NCBI RefSeq assembly: GCF_018131005.1
Contig: NZ_JAFCJK010000011.1
Coordinates: forward strand, 1 to 64,000
DNA from: Bradyrhizobium lablabi
GTDB lineage: Bacteria; Pseudomonadota; Alphaproteobacteria; Rhizobiales; Xanthobacteraceae
DNA length: 64,000 bases
Reading direction: 5' to 3'
In this document: piece by piece, positions 26,030 through 34,978 of the stretch
How the letters are laid out: each line of letters opens with the position of its first letter
Numbering within the stretch: the first letter of the stretch is position 1
Position numbers and translations under genes: made by a program
The notes under the pieces: generated by a model
Database searches by the model: none
What the model was told of the DNA's origin: nothing
Seen by the model: only the letters and a program-made list of their open reading frames with translations

Positions 26030-26799
26030 GCCTCGATCCGGCGGCGCGCCTGCGCGGCGGCGGCGGCCGCGAGACTCGCATCGGCATCGGTGCCGAGATA
26101 GACCTCGATCACGCGGCGGTCGCCGGCGACATCGGCCGGCAGGCCCTCGGCGATCTTCTCGCCGTGATCGAGCACCATCACGCGGTCGACCACGCGCATC
26201 AGGACGCCCATGATGTGCTCGACCCAGATGATGGTGATGCCGAGCTCGTCGCGGATCTTGCGCAGCATGTCGGCGGCCTGGTCCATCTCCTTCTCGTCGA
26301 GGCCGCCGAGGCTTTCGTCGGCGAGCAGAAGCTTCGGCCCGGTGGCGAGCGCCTTGGCGAGCTCGAGCTTCTTCAAGCCCGCGGCGCCGAGGCCGTCGAC
26401 GCCGGCGTTGCGGTCGGTGGGCAGTCCGACCATCCCAAGCGAACGCTCGGCCGCCTCCTCCGCCCTGGCGCGGCTGTGGCGGCCCTGGCCATAGAAGCCG
26501 GCCAGCACCACATTCTCGAAAATGCTCAGCCGACGGAACGGGCGCGGGATCTGAAAGGTGCGGCCGATGCCGCGGTTGATGATCCGGTGCGGCGCGAGCC
26601 CCGCGATCTGGTGACCATCGAACAGGATCGAGCCCGCGGTCGGCGGCAGCGTGCCTGACAGCATGTTGAAGATCGTGCTCTTGCCCGAGCCGTTGGGGCC
26701 GATCAGCCCGAGGATCTCGCCCTGCTCGACGCGGAACGACACGTTGTTGACGGCGCGAAAGCCGCCAAACCGCTTGACCAGACCCTCGACGGCGAGCAC
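26026..26799 (-). CDS. livG: Branched-chain amino acid-type ABC transporter ATPase (LivG)
   Basis: 257 residues from a GTG at 26799 with AAAGGAGCCGCC just upstream. Walker A is GPNGSGKST, Walker B region LLLADESLGGLDEKEM, and the H-loop WVEHIMGVLM. The usual LSGGQ-type signature is not obvious: the corresponding stretch is GAAGLKKLELAKALATGP, as in other degenerate LivG members. It couples ATP hydrolysis with LivF. Confidence 0.9.
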   Translation of the reverse strand: MLAVEGLVKRFGGFRAVNNVSFRVEQGEILGLIGPNGSGKSTIFNMLSGTLPPTAGSILFDGHQIAGLAPHRIINRGIGRTFQIPRPFRRLSIFENVVLAGFYGQGRHSRARAEEAAERSLGMVGLPTDRNAGVDGLGAAGLKKLELAKALATGPKLLLADESLGGLDEKEMDQAADMLRKIRDELGITIIWVEHIMGVLMRVVDRVMVLDHGEKIAEGLPADVAGDRRVIEVYLGTDADASLAAAAAAQARRRIEA

Positions 26800-26822
26800 G
26801 GCGGCTCCTTTCGCAACGCGAC

Positions 26823-28133
26823 CTATTTGTAGCTGTAGGTCGTGCCGGCCGGCAGCGGCAGCACGGTCTCACGCTGCATCTGGCTCTTCGGCCACACCAC
26901 GTAGGATTTGTCGTCAATGTACTGCAACACTACCGGGAACGAGCGCTCGTTCTGGCCGGCCATCTGGGTGCCCTCGCTGTAGAACTTGACGCCAAAGCCC
27001 AGCATGGTGCCGCCTTCCGGAATGTCGGTGTCGAGCGCGGCCTTGCGCAGCGCGTCCGGATCGACGCCGCCATACTTCTTGATCGCGCGCGGCAGCACGT
27101 CGTCCATGAAGACGAACGCGTTGGAGGCGCCGATGCCGACATGAGCGGAGCGGATCGCGACCCCCGGCTTTAGCTTGTCGAACTCCTCGCCGACCATCTT
27201 GATGACAGGCGGCAGCTTCGTATCCATGGTCTTCTGGTTGGCGAGCCAGATCGAGATCGGATCGGTGTTGAAGAGATAACTCGCGTCGGTGCCGAGGCCC
27301 TCCTTGAGCTTCTCGTAGACGCCGTAGCCCGCGCCATGGCCGACGATGGCGCCGAATTTCAGCCCCTGCTCGCGCGCCTGGCGGAACAGCAACGTAATGT
27401 CCGGATTGTAGCCGGTGTGGAAGATCACGTCGGGCTTGGCGCGCTTGAGTTTCGTGACCAGCGCGGAGAGATCGGGCGCGGTCGCCGAATAGCCCTCCTT
27501 CAGCACGATGTTGAAGCCGGCCTTCTTCGCGCCGGCCTCATTGCCCTTGGCGACGTCGACGCCGTAGGCGCCGTCCTCGTGAATGATGGCGACGCGGAGA
27601 TCCTTCGGCTCCTTGCCGAACTTGGACTGGGCCTGGTTGGCGATGAAGTCCATCGTCATCATGCCGAACTGGTCGCCGCTCGCCTGCGGACGGAACACGT
27701 ATTTGTAGTTCTTGCCGTCGAACACCGCCGACGAGATGCAGGTGGTCATCCACATGAACTTCTTCAGTTGCTCGACACGGGCGGCCACCGGCACGCATTG
27801 CGCCGAGGAGAAGAAGCCCATCACCATGTCGACCTTTTCCTGCTCGAGCAGGCGTACCGATTCGTTGATGGCAATGTCGGGCTTGCTCTGCGCGTCGGCG
27901 TAGACAGCCTCGACCTTGTAGCCCTCGACACCGGTTTTGGCGTAGTGGTCGAGCATGATCTTGACGCCGGTGTATTGCAGCTCGGAGCCGCCGCCGGCGA
28001 GCGGGCCGGTGAGGTCGAAAATCACGCCGATCTTGATCTTCTTGTCCTGCGCCCGCGCGGTGGCCGCCATCCCCAGCGCTGCTGCCGCAACGGACAGCAC
28101 GGCAACCCAGCGCGTAGCCTTCGTGACCCGCAT
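26823..28133 (-). CDS. ABC transporter substrate-binding protein, Leu/Ile/Val or amide type
   Basis: 436 residues from ATG 28133, chosen for GGGGAGGGATTC upstream and the signal peptide (MRVTKATRWVAVLSVAAAALGMAATARA). The mature N-terminus KIKIGVIFDLTGPLAGGGSEL is the type I periplasmic-binding fold. It is the first gene of the operon SBP-livG-livF-livH-livM-ppk2. Such systems carry branched-chain amino acids but also amides, urea or aromatic acids; the ligand is not predictable here. Confidence 0.9.
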   Translation of the reverse strand: MRVTKATRWVAVLSVAAAALGMAATARAQDKKIKIGVIFDLTGPLAGGGSELQYTGVKIMLDHYAKTGVEGYKVEAVYADAQSKPDIAINESVRLLEQEKVDMVMGFFSSAQCVPVAARVEQLKKFMWMTTCISSAVFDGKNYKYVFRPQASGDQFGMMTMDFIANQAQSKFGKEPKDLRVAIIHEDGAYGVDVAKGNEAGAKKAGFNIVLKEGYSATAPDLSALVTKLKRAKPDVIFHTGYNPDITLLFRQAREQGLKFGAIVGHGAGYGVYEKLKEGLGTDASYLFNTDPISIWLANQKTMDTKLPPVIKMVGEEFDKLKPGVAIRSAHVGIGASNAFVFMDDVLPRAIKKYGGVDPDALRKAALDTDIPEGGTMLGFGVKFYSEGTQMAGQNERSFPVVLQYIDDKSYVVWPKSQMQRETVLPLPAGTTYSYK

Positions 28134-28282
28134 GAATCCCTCCCCGACGATTGTGCACTGCATTTTTTTGCTTTTTGTGCCGCCTATCACAGGGGGAGCG
28201 GCCGAGGATGTCAAGCGTATTGGCTGCGTCCGCGCGGCGCAGGCTGATCAAAGCTTCAGCACAGCGTTGCGGGGATGCGGCG

Positions 28283-28984
28283 CTACACCGAAAGCTGGGT
28301 TTCGATGAACGCGGTGACGAAGCGCGGCATCGTGGCGGTGAAATCGGCGCGGCCGCGCACCAGATGGATCGCCGCGAGCTCGGGGTCCTGTTGCCGAGCG
28401 AGGTTGGCCTCGAGCCGCGCGCGCAGCGCCTCGCCCGGCATGTCGACGCGCAGTATGCGTATCATTGCGACCGCGGGTCCGGTATGGATGCAGTGCCAGT
28501 CCGCATCCGCGCGGCAATCCGCCGCCGTCAGCCCAGTCTCCTCCTCAAGCTCGCGCAGCACGCTGCCGGCGATATCGACCGTATCCCCCCTGATGTCGTC
28601 GAGGTCGGGCGTGCCCGACGGAAAGTAGATCCGCCCGGCATTCGAGGTGTGCTGGCCCATCTCGCCGAGCGCGAAGGCGCCGTCGCTTGCGAGCAGCGCG
28701 CCCATGCCGAAACCGTTGAAAACGTCCTTGTCGGGAAAGCCCCAGTCGCGCCATGCAAGGAAGCTTGCGAAATCGGTCTCGAAATAATTGGCGCTGAAGC
28801 GCCTATCGGCAAAGACCGGATCGCGCCCGAGCAGCACCCGCCCGTTCCACAGGCCGGATCGCGCGCGCCGCTGGGTGGCGAAATGCGCGTCGATCTCGGC
28901 GCGGCGCGCATCGGCGAACGGCCACGGCCGCCGCTGCACGGTCAGGTCAAGCGAGGTGACGCGATGAATGACGGGAGACTGCAT
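28283..28984 (-). CDS. NUDIX hydrolase
   Basis: 233 residues. A NUDIX box is visible as VLRELEEETGLTAADCR, with the catalytic REXXEE glutamates. The N-terminal 130 residues are a less conserved cap. It probably hydrolyses a nucleoside-diphosphate-linked compound. It begins 19 bases after the stop of the NitT/TauT-type binding protein gene, so the two are likely co-transcribed, an unusual pairing. Confidence 0.78.
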   Translation of the reverse strand: MQSPVIHRVTSLDLTVQRRPWPFADARRAEIDAHFATQRRARSGLWNGRVLLGRDPVFADRRFSANYFETDFASFLAWRDWGFPDKDVFNGFGMGALLASDGAFALGEMGQHTSNAGRIYFPSGTPDLDDIRGDTVDIAGSVLRELEEETGLTAADCRADADWHCIHTGPAVAMIRILRVDMPGEALRARLEANLARQQDPELAAIHLVRGRADFTATMPRFVTAFIETQLSV

Positions 28985-29003
28985 GTCGCCGCACCACGGC
29001 GCA

Positions 29004-30032
29004 CTATTTGGCGTTCATTCCGGTCGTTCTCTTGGCCTGGTCGACGAACCTGTTGGTGTAGGTCTTGGTCACGTCGATGCCTGCCTTCGCCACTTCAGGC
29101 GAACCCTCGCTGAACACCGCGAGCACGGCGTCGGCGCCCTTTGGGTCCATCTTGCCGGTCTCCGAATACATCGGGATCGTGTTCTTCAGCGCGGCGAGAT
29201 AGAGATCCTTGTTCTTGCCGACGGTCTCGTCCGGCATCTTGGCCATGATCTCCTCGGGCGAATGCGAGTGGATCCACGACAGCGTGGCGACGATCGCATT
29301 GGTCAGCGCCTGCGTTTCCTTTTCGTGCCCCTTGACCCAGGCCGAAGTGGAATAGAGCGCCCCGCCGGGATATTCGCCGCCGAACACCGCGAGCGTGTCC
29401 TTCTGCGTGCGCGTGTCGCTCAGGATCTTCAGGTCGGGATGGCTGCCCTGCAGCACGGTGACGGAGGGATCGAGCATCACGGCGGCGTCGATCTGGCCCT
29501 GCTCCATCGCAGCGACCGACGTGGCGCCGAGGCCGACGCCGATCACGGAGGTGCCCGTCGGGTCGAGGCCGTTCTTCTTCAGGAGATACTTGAGGAAGAA
29601 ATCGGTCGAGGAGCCGGGCGCACTGACCCCGACCTTCTTGCCGGCGAGATCCTTGATCGAATTGATCTCGCCGGTATGCTTGGGCGAGACCACCAGCACG
29701 AGGCCGGGGTAGCGGTCATAGACCACGAAGGATTGCAGCTCCTGCTTCTTGGCCGCGAGATTGACGCAATGGTCGAAATAGCCCGACACGACGTCGGCGC
29801 TGCCGCCGAGCACGGCCTTCAGCGCGTCCGAGCCGCCCTTGAGATCCACCAGTTCGACCGCGAGCCCGGCCTTCTCGTACTCGCCGAGCTGCTTGGCCAG
29901 CACCGTCGGCAGGTAGCACAGGCAGGCGCCGCCGCCGACCGCAATGGTGATCTTGCTTTGCGCCGCCGCAAGGCCCGTGGACAAGGTCAGCGCCAGCAGC
30001 GTTCCGGCCAGCCTGCCAAGCAGTTTGTTCAT
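29004..30032 (-). CDS. NitT/TauT-family ABC transporter substrate-binding protein
   Basis: 342 residues from ATG 30032, with a signal peptide (MNKLLGRLAGTLLALTLSTGLAAAQ). The mature N-terminus KITIAVGGGACLCYLPTVLAKQLGEY, and the region DLAGKKVGVSAPGSSTDFF, fit the NMT1/SsuA-type fold for nitrate, sulfonate, taurine or thiamine-precursor uptake. No permease or ATPase is adjacent, but a matching pair lies at 36878-38478 on the same strand. The ligand is unknown. Confidence 0.85.
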   Translation of the reverse strand: MNKLLGRLAGTLLALTLSTGLAAAQSKITIAVGGGACLCYLPTVLAKQLGEYEKAGLAVELVDLKGGSDALKAVLGGSADVVSGYFDHCVNLAAKKQELQSFVVYDRYPGLVLVVSPKHTGEINSIKDLAGKKVGVSAPGSSTDFFLKYLLKKNGLDPTGTSVIGVGLGATSVAAMEQGQIDAAVMLDPSVTVLQGSHPDLKILSDTRTQKDTLAVFGGEYPGGALYSTSAWVKGHEKETQALTNAIVATLSWIHSHSPEEIMAKMPDETVGKNKDLYLAALKNTIPMYSETGKMDPKGADAVLAVFSEGSPEVAKAGIDVTKTYTNRFVDQAKRTTGMNAK

Positions 30033-30256
30033 GACTTCCTCCGTTCGATTGGCCGGCAAGATAAAACAGCCCGCGGGCCTTGAGAAGGCGACTTTGGTGC
30101 CGAACAATGGCTGCCATGTCCGCCCCGTCACGATTATTCCATGCGCCTTGCACGATCTTTTCGTCGCATCCGCCCCGCTTTGCCGGCGCATAAGCTGGCC
30201 AATGCCGGTGGCGCGGCATAGCATCGTGCTCACAAAAAACGTCACGGGAGGTCTCC

Positions 30257-30706
30257 ATGAACCGCATTGCCACTACGCTGTCGATTGCCACCGCCTTCGC
30301 CGCCGGTTGCGGCGTCACCCATCTGCTGCGGCCCGCGCTCGCCGCCGAGAACATCACCGCGCAAATCATCCACACCGGCGAGATGGAGGGCGACAAGCTC
30401 GGCAACGCCAACAATGTCGGCTTCCGCTCAAAAATGTTCGTCTCCGCCGACGGCGCCACCGTCTCGATCCAGGACGGCAACGTACCGAAGCACATGCACC
30501 CCAACACCAACGAGCTGCAATACATCCTCGAGGGCACCGGCACGATCTGGCTCGGCGACAAGGAGGTCACCGTGAAGCCGGGTGACCTCGTGGTGATCCC
30601 GAAGGGCACGCCGCATGGCGGCAGCAAACCGCAAGGACGAGCGCTGAAGGCGATCGCGATCAAGACGCCGCCGCAGGCGCCCGACGATACGAAGCTGCTG
30701 GACTAG
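30257..30706 (+). CDS. Periplasmic cupin-domain protein
   Basis: 149 residues. An N-terminal signal or anchor (residues 1-30) precedes a single cupin barrel. Motif 1 has histidines and a glutamate in HMHPNTNELQYILEGTG; motif 2 is KPGDLVVIPKGTPHGG, giving a plausible metal site. GGGAGGTCTCC precedes the ATG. It is divergent from the binding-protein gene at 30032. Function beyond a metal-binding cupin is unknown. Confidence 0.82.
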   Translation: MNRIATTLSIATAFAAGCGVTHLLRPALAAENITAQIIHTGEMEGDKLGNANNVGFRSKMFVSADGATVSIQDGNVPKHMHPNTNELQYILEGTGTIWLGDKEVTVKPGDLVVIPKGTPHGGSKPQGRALKAIAIKTPPQAPDDTKLLD

Positions 30707-30721
30707 AGGCGATCTCTCTGT

Positions 30722-30837
30722 CGTCATTGCGAGGAGCTTGCGACAAAATTGCAAAGCAATTTTGCGCTGAAGCGACGAAGCAATCCATATCTCCGCAAGC
30801 GCAGCCGTGGATTGCTTCGCTTCGCTCGCAATGGCGG
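30722..30837. repeat. Bradyrhizobium intergenic palindromic repeat (CERSEAI type), full copy
   Basis: The element begins CGTCATTGCGAGGAGC, contains the palindrome AAAATTGCAAAGCAATTTT, and ends GGATTGCTTCGCTTCGCTCGCAATGGCGG, which mirrors its beginning. Translation on the minus strand gives the notorious spurious CERSEAIHG peptide. It lies between the 3' ends of the cupin and MFS genes. Confidence 0.85.
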
Positions 30838-30888
30838 GTACCTGGTCGCACCGCGGTCGCAATGGTGGAGACGCTTCGCATTGCCAGC

Positions 30889-32115
30889 CTACGAGATCTG
30901 GCGCGAGCGCTCCGGCACCAGCACGATCGCGGCGGCGGTCACTTCGAGGGCGATCGCGAGCAATAGCGCGGCCCCATAGTCGCCGCTCCAGCCGCGCACG
31001 AGGCCGATCAGACCGGGGCCGAGCGCGCCGATCGTTCCGCTGATCGCCGTGAACAGTCCCATCACGACGGTAAAGCTCGCGGCCTCGAACTCGCGATGAA
31101 TGATCAGCGGCGGTAGCGTGATGAGGTTGCCGACGGAAAAGCCAAAGACGGCAGTCGCCGCCAGGACGATGCGAACATCATCCGTCTGCCAGATCGTCGA
31201 TAGAGCCAGCGCCTGACTCGCAAGCGATGCCGCCGCCGCGATCCGCGGATCGAGCCGATCGGCGAACATGCCGAGGACAAGCCGCCCGGCAATCGCCATC
31301 GCCGTCATTACGCTGACGGCCAGCCCCGCGCGCACGGCGCCGATCTTTGGCTCCAGCATCGCGATCTGGTGCACGATGAAGCCGACCTGAGCCATCACGC
31401 CCAGCGCGAACGGGATCGCGATCGTCCAGAACGCCAGCCGGCGCACCACCTCCGCGCGCGAGATGGCATTGGGCGCGGTTCCTGCTTGCGGCCGGGACCG
31501 ATCGTCGGTCCTGACATCGACCGGGCCGGCCGATGGCGGAGGGCCGATCCAGGCCAGGATGACGGGCACGAGTACAGCGAGCATGATCGCATCAGCGATC
31601 AGCATCGCCGTACGGAAGCCGACCTGCGCAACGAGCAGCACCAGGAGCGGCGTCACGATGACACCGCCCGAACTTGCGCCCAGGAACGCAAGGCTGATCG
31701 CCAGGCCGCGGCGTCGCGCGAACCAGGAGCCGACCACTGCGGAAATGACCACGGTGCCCATGCCGACCCAGCCGAGCGACATCAGCGCGAACACCGCATA
31801 GAGCATCCATGGCGATGTCGCGAATGCAAGCAGCGCCATCGACACGGCAAGACACGCCGTTCCCACAAGTACAAGGCGCTTCAAGCCAAGGCGCGCCACG
31901 ATCTCGTCGGTGAAGATGACAATCACATTGCCGATCAGCAGCGAGAGCGTGCTGGCGCCCGAGATCAGCGAGGCCGGCCAGCCATTCAGCCGCTGCAGTT
32001 CGACCAGATAGACGCCCTGCCCGTACAGTGCGAAGCCGAAGATGGACAGTGCCAACAGGAAGCAGGCGAGCACGACACGCCAGCCGGCGTAGCGCGGTGA
32101 CGTCTCCTCGTGCAT
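30889..32115 (-). CDS. MFS transporter (oxalate/formate antiporter-like)
   Basis: 408 residues from ATG 32115 (MHEETSPRYAGWRVVLACF); the longer open start at 32181 has no support. Twelve membrane segments are evident. The loop 2-3 motif is weak, but the GWVGMGTVVISAVVGSWFARRRG region is typical of monocarboxylate or oxalate/formate-type porters. Substrate is unknown. A decayed copy of its 5' region lies at 34420-34650. Confidence 0.85.
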   Translation of the reverse strand: MHEETSPRYAGWRVVLACFLLALSIFGFALYGQGVYLVELQRLNGWPASLISGASTLSLLIGNVIVIFTDEIVARLGLKRLVLVGTACLAVSMALLAFATSPWMLYAVFALMSLGWVGMGTVVISAVVGSWFARRRGLAISLAFLGASSGGVIVTPLLVLLVAQVGFRTAMLIADAIMLAVLVPVILAWIGPPPSAGPVDVRTDDRSRPQAGTAPNAISRAEVVRRLAFWTIAIPFALGVMAQVGFIVHQIAMLEPKIGAVRAGLAVSVMTAMAIAGRLVLGMFADRLDPRIAAAASLASQALALSTIWQTDDVRIVLAATAVFGFSVGNLITLPPLIIHREFEAASFTVVMGLFTAISGTIGALGPGLIGLVRGWSGDYGAALLLAIALEVTAAAIVLVPERSRQIS

Positions 32116-32266
32116 AACCGACCCCGGTCCCGGCCGCTCGCGAACGGCCGGCATTACATGCACGCCCGACGGGCGAAACACGAGTCACGAATAATGGATC
32201 AACTGTTACACGCGCGTGGTGGTCTTACGGAAGACAGACCGTCTATCCGCTTCCAGTCCCGTTCGC

Positions 32267-32331
32267 CGTCATTGCGAGGCGCTCGCGACAAAATTGCAAA
32301 GCAATTTTGCGCTGAAGCGAAGAAGCCACCC
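32267..32331. repeat. Bradyrhizobium intergenic palindromic repeat, partial copy
   Basis: A partial second copy of the element at 30722: CGTCATTGCGAGGCGCTCGCGACAAAATTGC, then GCAATTTTGCGCTGAAGCGA. Only the left half is kept. It lies between the MFS promoter region and the 3' end of the FAD oxidase gene. Confidence 0.8.
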
Positions 32332-32342
32332 ATGCATCGTAC

Positions 32343-33620
32343 TTATCGGCGAAGAATCGCGCGCGCCGTCTCGATACCATTGTCCAACGCCGCCTCGACC
32401 GTCCCCATGTCGGCTCCGCGATAAAGCGCCTCGCCGGCGAAGAAGATGATCCCGTCTGCCGGCTTCGCCAGCGTCAATTGCGCCGCGCGGGTGGCCGGCG
32501 TCGCGTAGGAGTAGGCGCCGCGCGCGAAAGGATCGTTTGCCCAGTTGATCGCCCGCGCCGCGACCATCCGCTCCGTCAATCGTCGCGGATCGAGTCCAAA
32601 AATCTTCGCGAGCGAGCCCAGCCCCGCTTCGATCAGCTCTTTCTCATCAAGCGCCGCCAGGCCGGCCGTTTTCGGCCCGCCGAACCAGCCGGTGAGCACG
32701 GGTTGCGGGTTCGGGTTTTGCGTCCACCAGACCGGAATCTGCTCCTCCGAAATCAGGAATGTCAGATCGGCGGCCTTCAACGGCGTCTCGATCCACCAAC
32801 GCGTCTGGAAGCACAGCAGGATCTTGATGACGTTACCGAAGCCGATGTCCGCCACGGCCGCAGCCCTCACTCGCGCCGACGGCGGAAGGTCGATTTCGCT
32901 CAGCACCGGGATCGGCGCTGTCAGGATCGTGCAATCGGATTGATGAGAGCTGCCATCGGCGCAACGGATCACCGTCTGGCCGTCGACGATTTCGACGGCT
33001 TTCACGACCGAACCGAAACGTATGTCGGCACCATGGTTGCGACAGGCCTTTGCCAGGAATTCGATGAGCGCGCCGTAGCCGCCGGCCACGCGAGCTTGCG
33101 CGCTCCGCCCGCCATCCATCCATTCCTCGCGCAGGGCCGCCACGCTGATCTTCGCGGGATCGGCGGCGTCGTAGCCTTCGACCATCCGCTCGATTGTGCG
33201 TCGCATCTGCTCGTATCTGGGATGTGAAAAATGGGACGTCAGGAATTCCGCGAGAGACAAATCCACCTTCAGCTCGGCCAGGGCCCGTTGCAATTCGGAT
33301 TCGTGAGGGTTCTGGCTCGCCCTTCGTGAGAATTTTCCGTCCTCGGCCGTCCATGATGTGCCCTGGATCGGTTGCAACGACAGTCCGGCCTCGCGCAGCA
33401 AGCCATGGGTGACGGGTGCCTTGCCATGGATGAACTCCGCGCCCCCCTCCGCCGGATATCCGAAGTCGGACACGGGGAGTGGATCAATGCGCCCGCCACA
33501 GCGGTCGCGCGCCTCCAGGATCGTGACATGCCTGCGCGCCCGCGCCAGCTCGCGCGCCGCCATCAGCCCTGCTGCGCCGCCACCCACAACGATGATGCGG
33601 TCCGGATTCGATCTGGTCAT
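32343..33620 (-). CDS. FAD-dependent amine oxidase family protein
   Basis: 425 residues. The N-terminal dinucleotide-binding motif IVVGGGAAGLMAARELARA is followed by the FAD-contacting EARDRCGGRI. The C-terminal part has the flavin amine oxidase ending GIIFFAGEALYRGADMGTVEAALDNGIETA. Length and motifs match the monoamine-oxidase-like flavoproteins. Substrate cannot be told. It is downstream of the RibD-like gene (12-bp gap) and probably in the same operon. Confidence 0.87.
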   Translation of the reverse strand: MTRSNPDRIIVVGGGAAGLMAARELARARRHVTILEARDRCGGRIDPLPVSDFGYPAEGGAEFIHGKAPVTHGLLREAGLSLQPIQGTSWTAEDGKFSRRASQNPHESELQRALAELKVDLSLAEFLTSHFSHPRYEQMRRTIERMVEGYDAADPAKISVAALREEWMDGGRSAQARVAGGYGALIEFLAKACRNHGADIRFGSVVKAVEIVDGQTVIRCADGSSHQSDCTILTAPIPVLSEIDLPPSARVRAAAVADIGFGNVIKILLCFQTRWWIETPLKAADLTFLISEEQIPVWWTQNPNPQPVLTGWFGGPKTAGLAALDEKELIEAGLGSLAKIFGLDPRRLTERMVAARAINWANDPFARGAYSYATPATRAAQLTLAKPADGIIFFAGEALYRGADMGTVEAALDNGIETARAILRR

Positions 33621-33632
33621 CTGGACGGCAGC

Positions 33633-34343
33633 CTATCGAGATGCCGCGGCATCCGCATTGGTGATCTTGTAGTGCAGCAGCAGTGCACCGCCACCGAGAT
33701 CGCGAGTCCTCTCCAGCGTCATGGCCGTGATAGGCGCGCGCCGATCGGACGACTCTGTCTCCGCGGAATCGAAGACGTGCGGCGCTCCTCTGGCGCCGTC
33801 CACAGCCGGGCAGAGAATGAGGTAGAATTCGTCGATCAGACCCGCGCGAAGGAAATTTCCGTTTGCAACGCCTCCGCCCTCGACGAGCAGGCGCTTGATG
33901 CCGAGCTCGCGATTGAGGATGTCCAGCGTCAGCGCGAGATCAAGCTCGGATTTCCCGGCGAAGATATAGGACACACCTTCACTACGCAGGCCGGCCAGAT
34001 GCGCGTCCGACACTGCTTCCGTGAGGACGACGACGATCGGATCTCCGCCGATATCCGAGCGGCCCCAGGCAATCTTGCCATGCGCATCGAGCACCACGCC
34101 GAACGCCTTGGCCTCGCGCCGCGCAAACCAGGGCTTGCGCGGGAATGTTTCCGTGGCGGAGGTCGGATAGGGCTTGCCCTTGGCAAACTCCTGTCCCGTG
34201 ATGCGGCCGATCACCCAGGCGTCGCCAGCAATCTCATCATGGACCCGCTCGAACAGGTCGCCGGCGCCCTTGGGTCGCCAGCGGCTGGACCATGTCCGGC
34301 CGTCGAGACTTGACGCCATCAGGCAGACGACATGTGGTTTCAT
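33633..34343 (-). CDS. RibD C-terminal-domain reductase (dihydrofolate reductase-like fold)
   Basis: 236 residues. The N-terminus MKPHVVCLMASSLDGR is the RibD_C start, and the motif LLVEGGGVANGNFLRAGLIDEFYL is its conserved NADPH and substrate segment. There is no deaminase domain, so it is not full RibD; such proteins are NADPH reductases of uncertain substrate. It is the first gene ahead of the amine oxidase, with a promoter region that lies in the duplicated MFS remnant. Confidence 0.85.
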   Translation of the reverse strand: MKPHVVCLMASSLDGRTWSSRWRPKGAGDLFERVHDEIAGDAWVIGRITGQEFAKGKPYPTSATETFPRKPWFARREAKAFGVVLDAHGKIAWGRSDIGGDPIVVVLTEAVSDAHLAGLRSEGVSYIFAGKSELDLALTLDILNRELGIKRLLVEGGGVANGNFLRAGLIDEFYLILCPAVDGARGAPHVFDSAETESSDRRAPITAMTLERTRDLGGGALLLHYKITNADAAASR

Positions 34344-34419
34344 ACTGACCTCTCTGAACGGTAAACAGCGTGGTGCGCGATCAATCCCTCGATTGCCCGC
34401 TGAGTTCCAGCCAAACGCC

Positions 34420-34650
34420 CCGGTCCCCGAACCCGTCAGACCAGAAGCCGACCACCGCGGAAATGATGACCGTTCCCATGCCGACCTGGCGGAGCGACAT
34501 TAGTGCGCGCGCCAGCGCAACCATGGCGCGGTCGTGAATGCGCGCAGCGTCATCGACACGGCAGGCCATTTCCCACAGTCCCGGCCCTTCATGCACGCGC
34601 GACCGACGGAAGACGAGTCACGAATGATAAACCAAGTGTTATACGTCATA
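34420..34650 (-). pseudogene. Decayed duplicate of the MFS gene 5' region
   Basis: The minus-strand translation contains LMSLRQVGMGTVIISAVVGFW, closely matching LMSLGWVGMGTVVISAVVGSW in the MFS gene at 31730-31770. The upstream phrase at about 34585-34640 (catgcacgcgcgaccga...gagtcacgaat) matches 32157-32195 upstream of the MFS start. The order is the same, with about 300 bp missing between. The rest of 34344-34978 has no supported gene; it should carry promoters for the genes at 34343 and 34979. Confidence 0.7.
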
Positions 34651-34978
34651 TTGGCTGCCTTCGGCTCTCCTGATCAAGACCTCAACCGTAGCGCAAGATC
34701 CCGGGCACGAAATCCGGACGTAGCGCGACACCATCGACCTGCTCTGCATCGACATGAAGGAAAGCTGTCGGGGACATGGCGCCGCCAGTGGCATCGATTG
34801 CCGCAAAAAACCCGTCGCATCAAGCATTGTTGATTCCATGGAATCAGACCCGAAGCTCCAGCCTCTTGTTTTGGTCGGCGAACCGGAATTCACTTCACTC
34901 GGAAACGCTGGATGGGACTTATCGACTCCACGTACCAACGTAAACGCCGAGAGGGAATAGCGCGATAGCGAGGGCATC

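Noticed and set aside
30660..30881. Minus-strand frame containing RHCERSEAIHG
   Set aside because: It is the well-known artefact of translating the intergenic palindromic repeat; no ribosome site and the element is non-coding.
30707..30888. Repeated palindromes considered as a CRISPR array
   Set aside because: There is one imperfect palindromic element, not regularly spaced identical repeats with unique spacers; no CRISPR array exists in the window.
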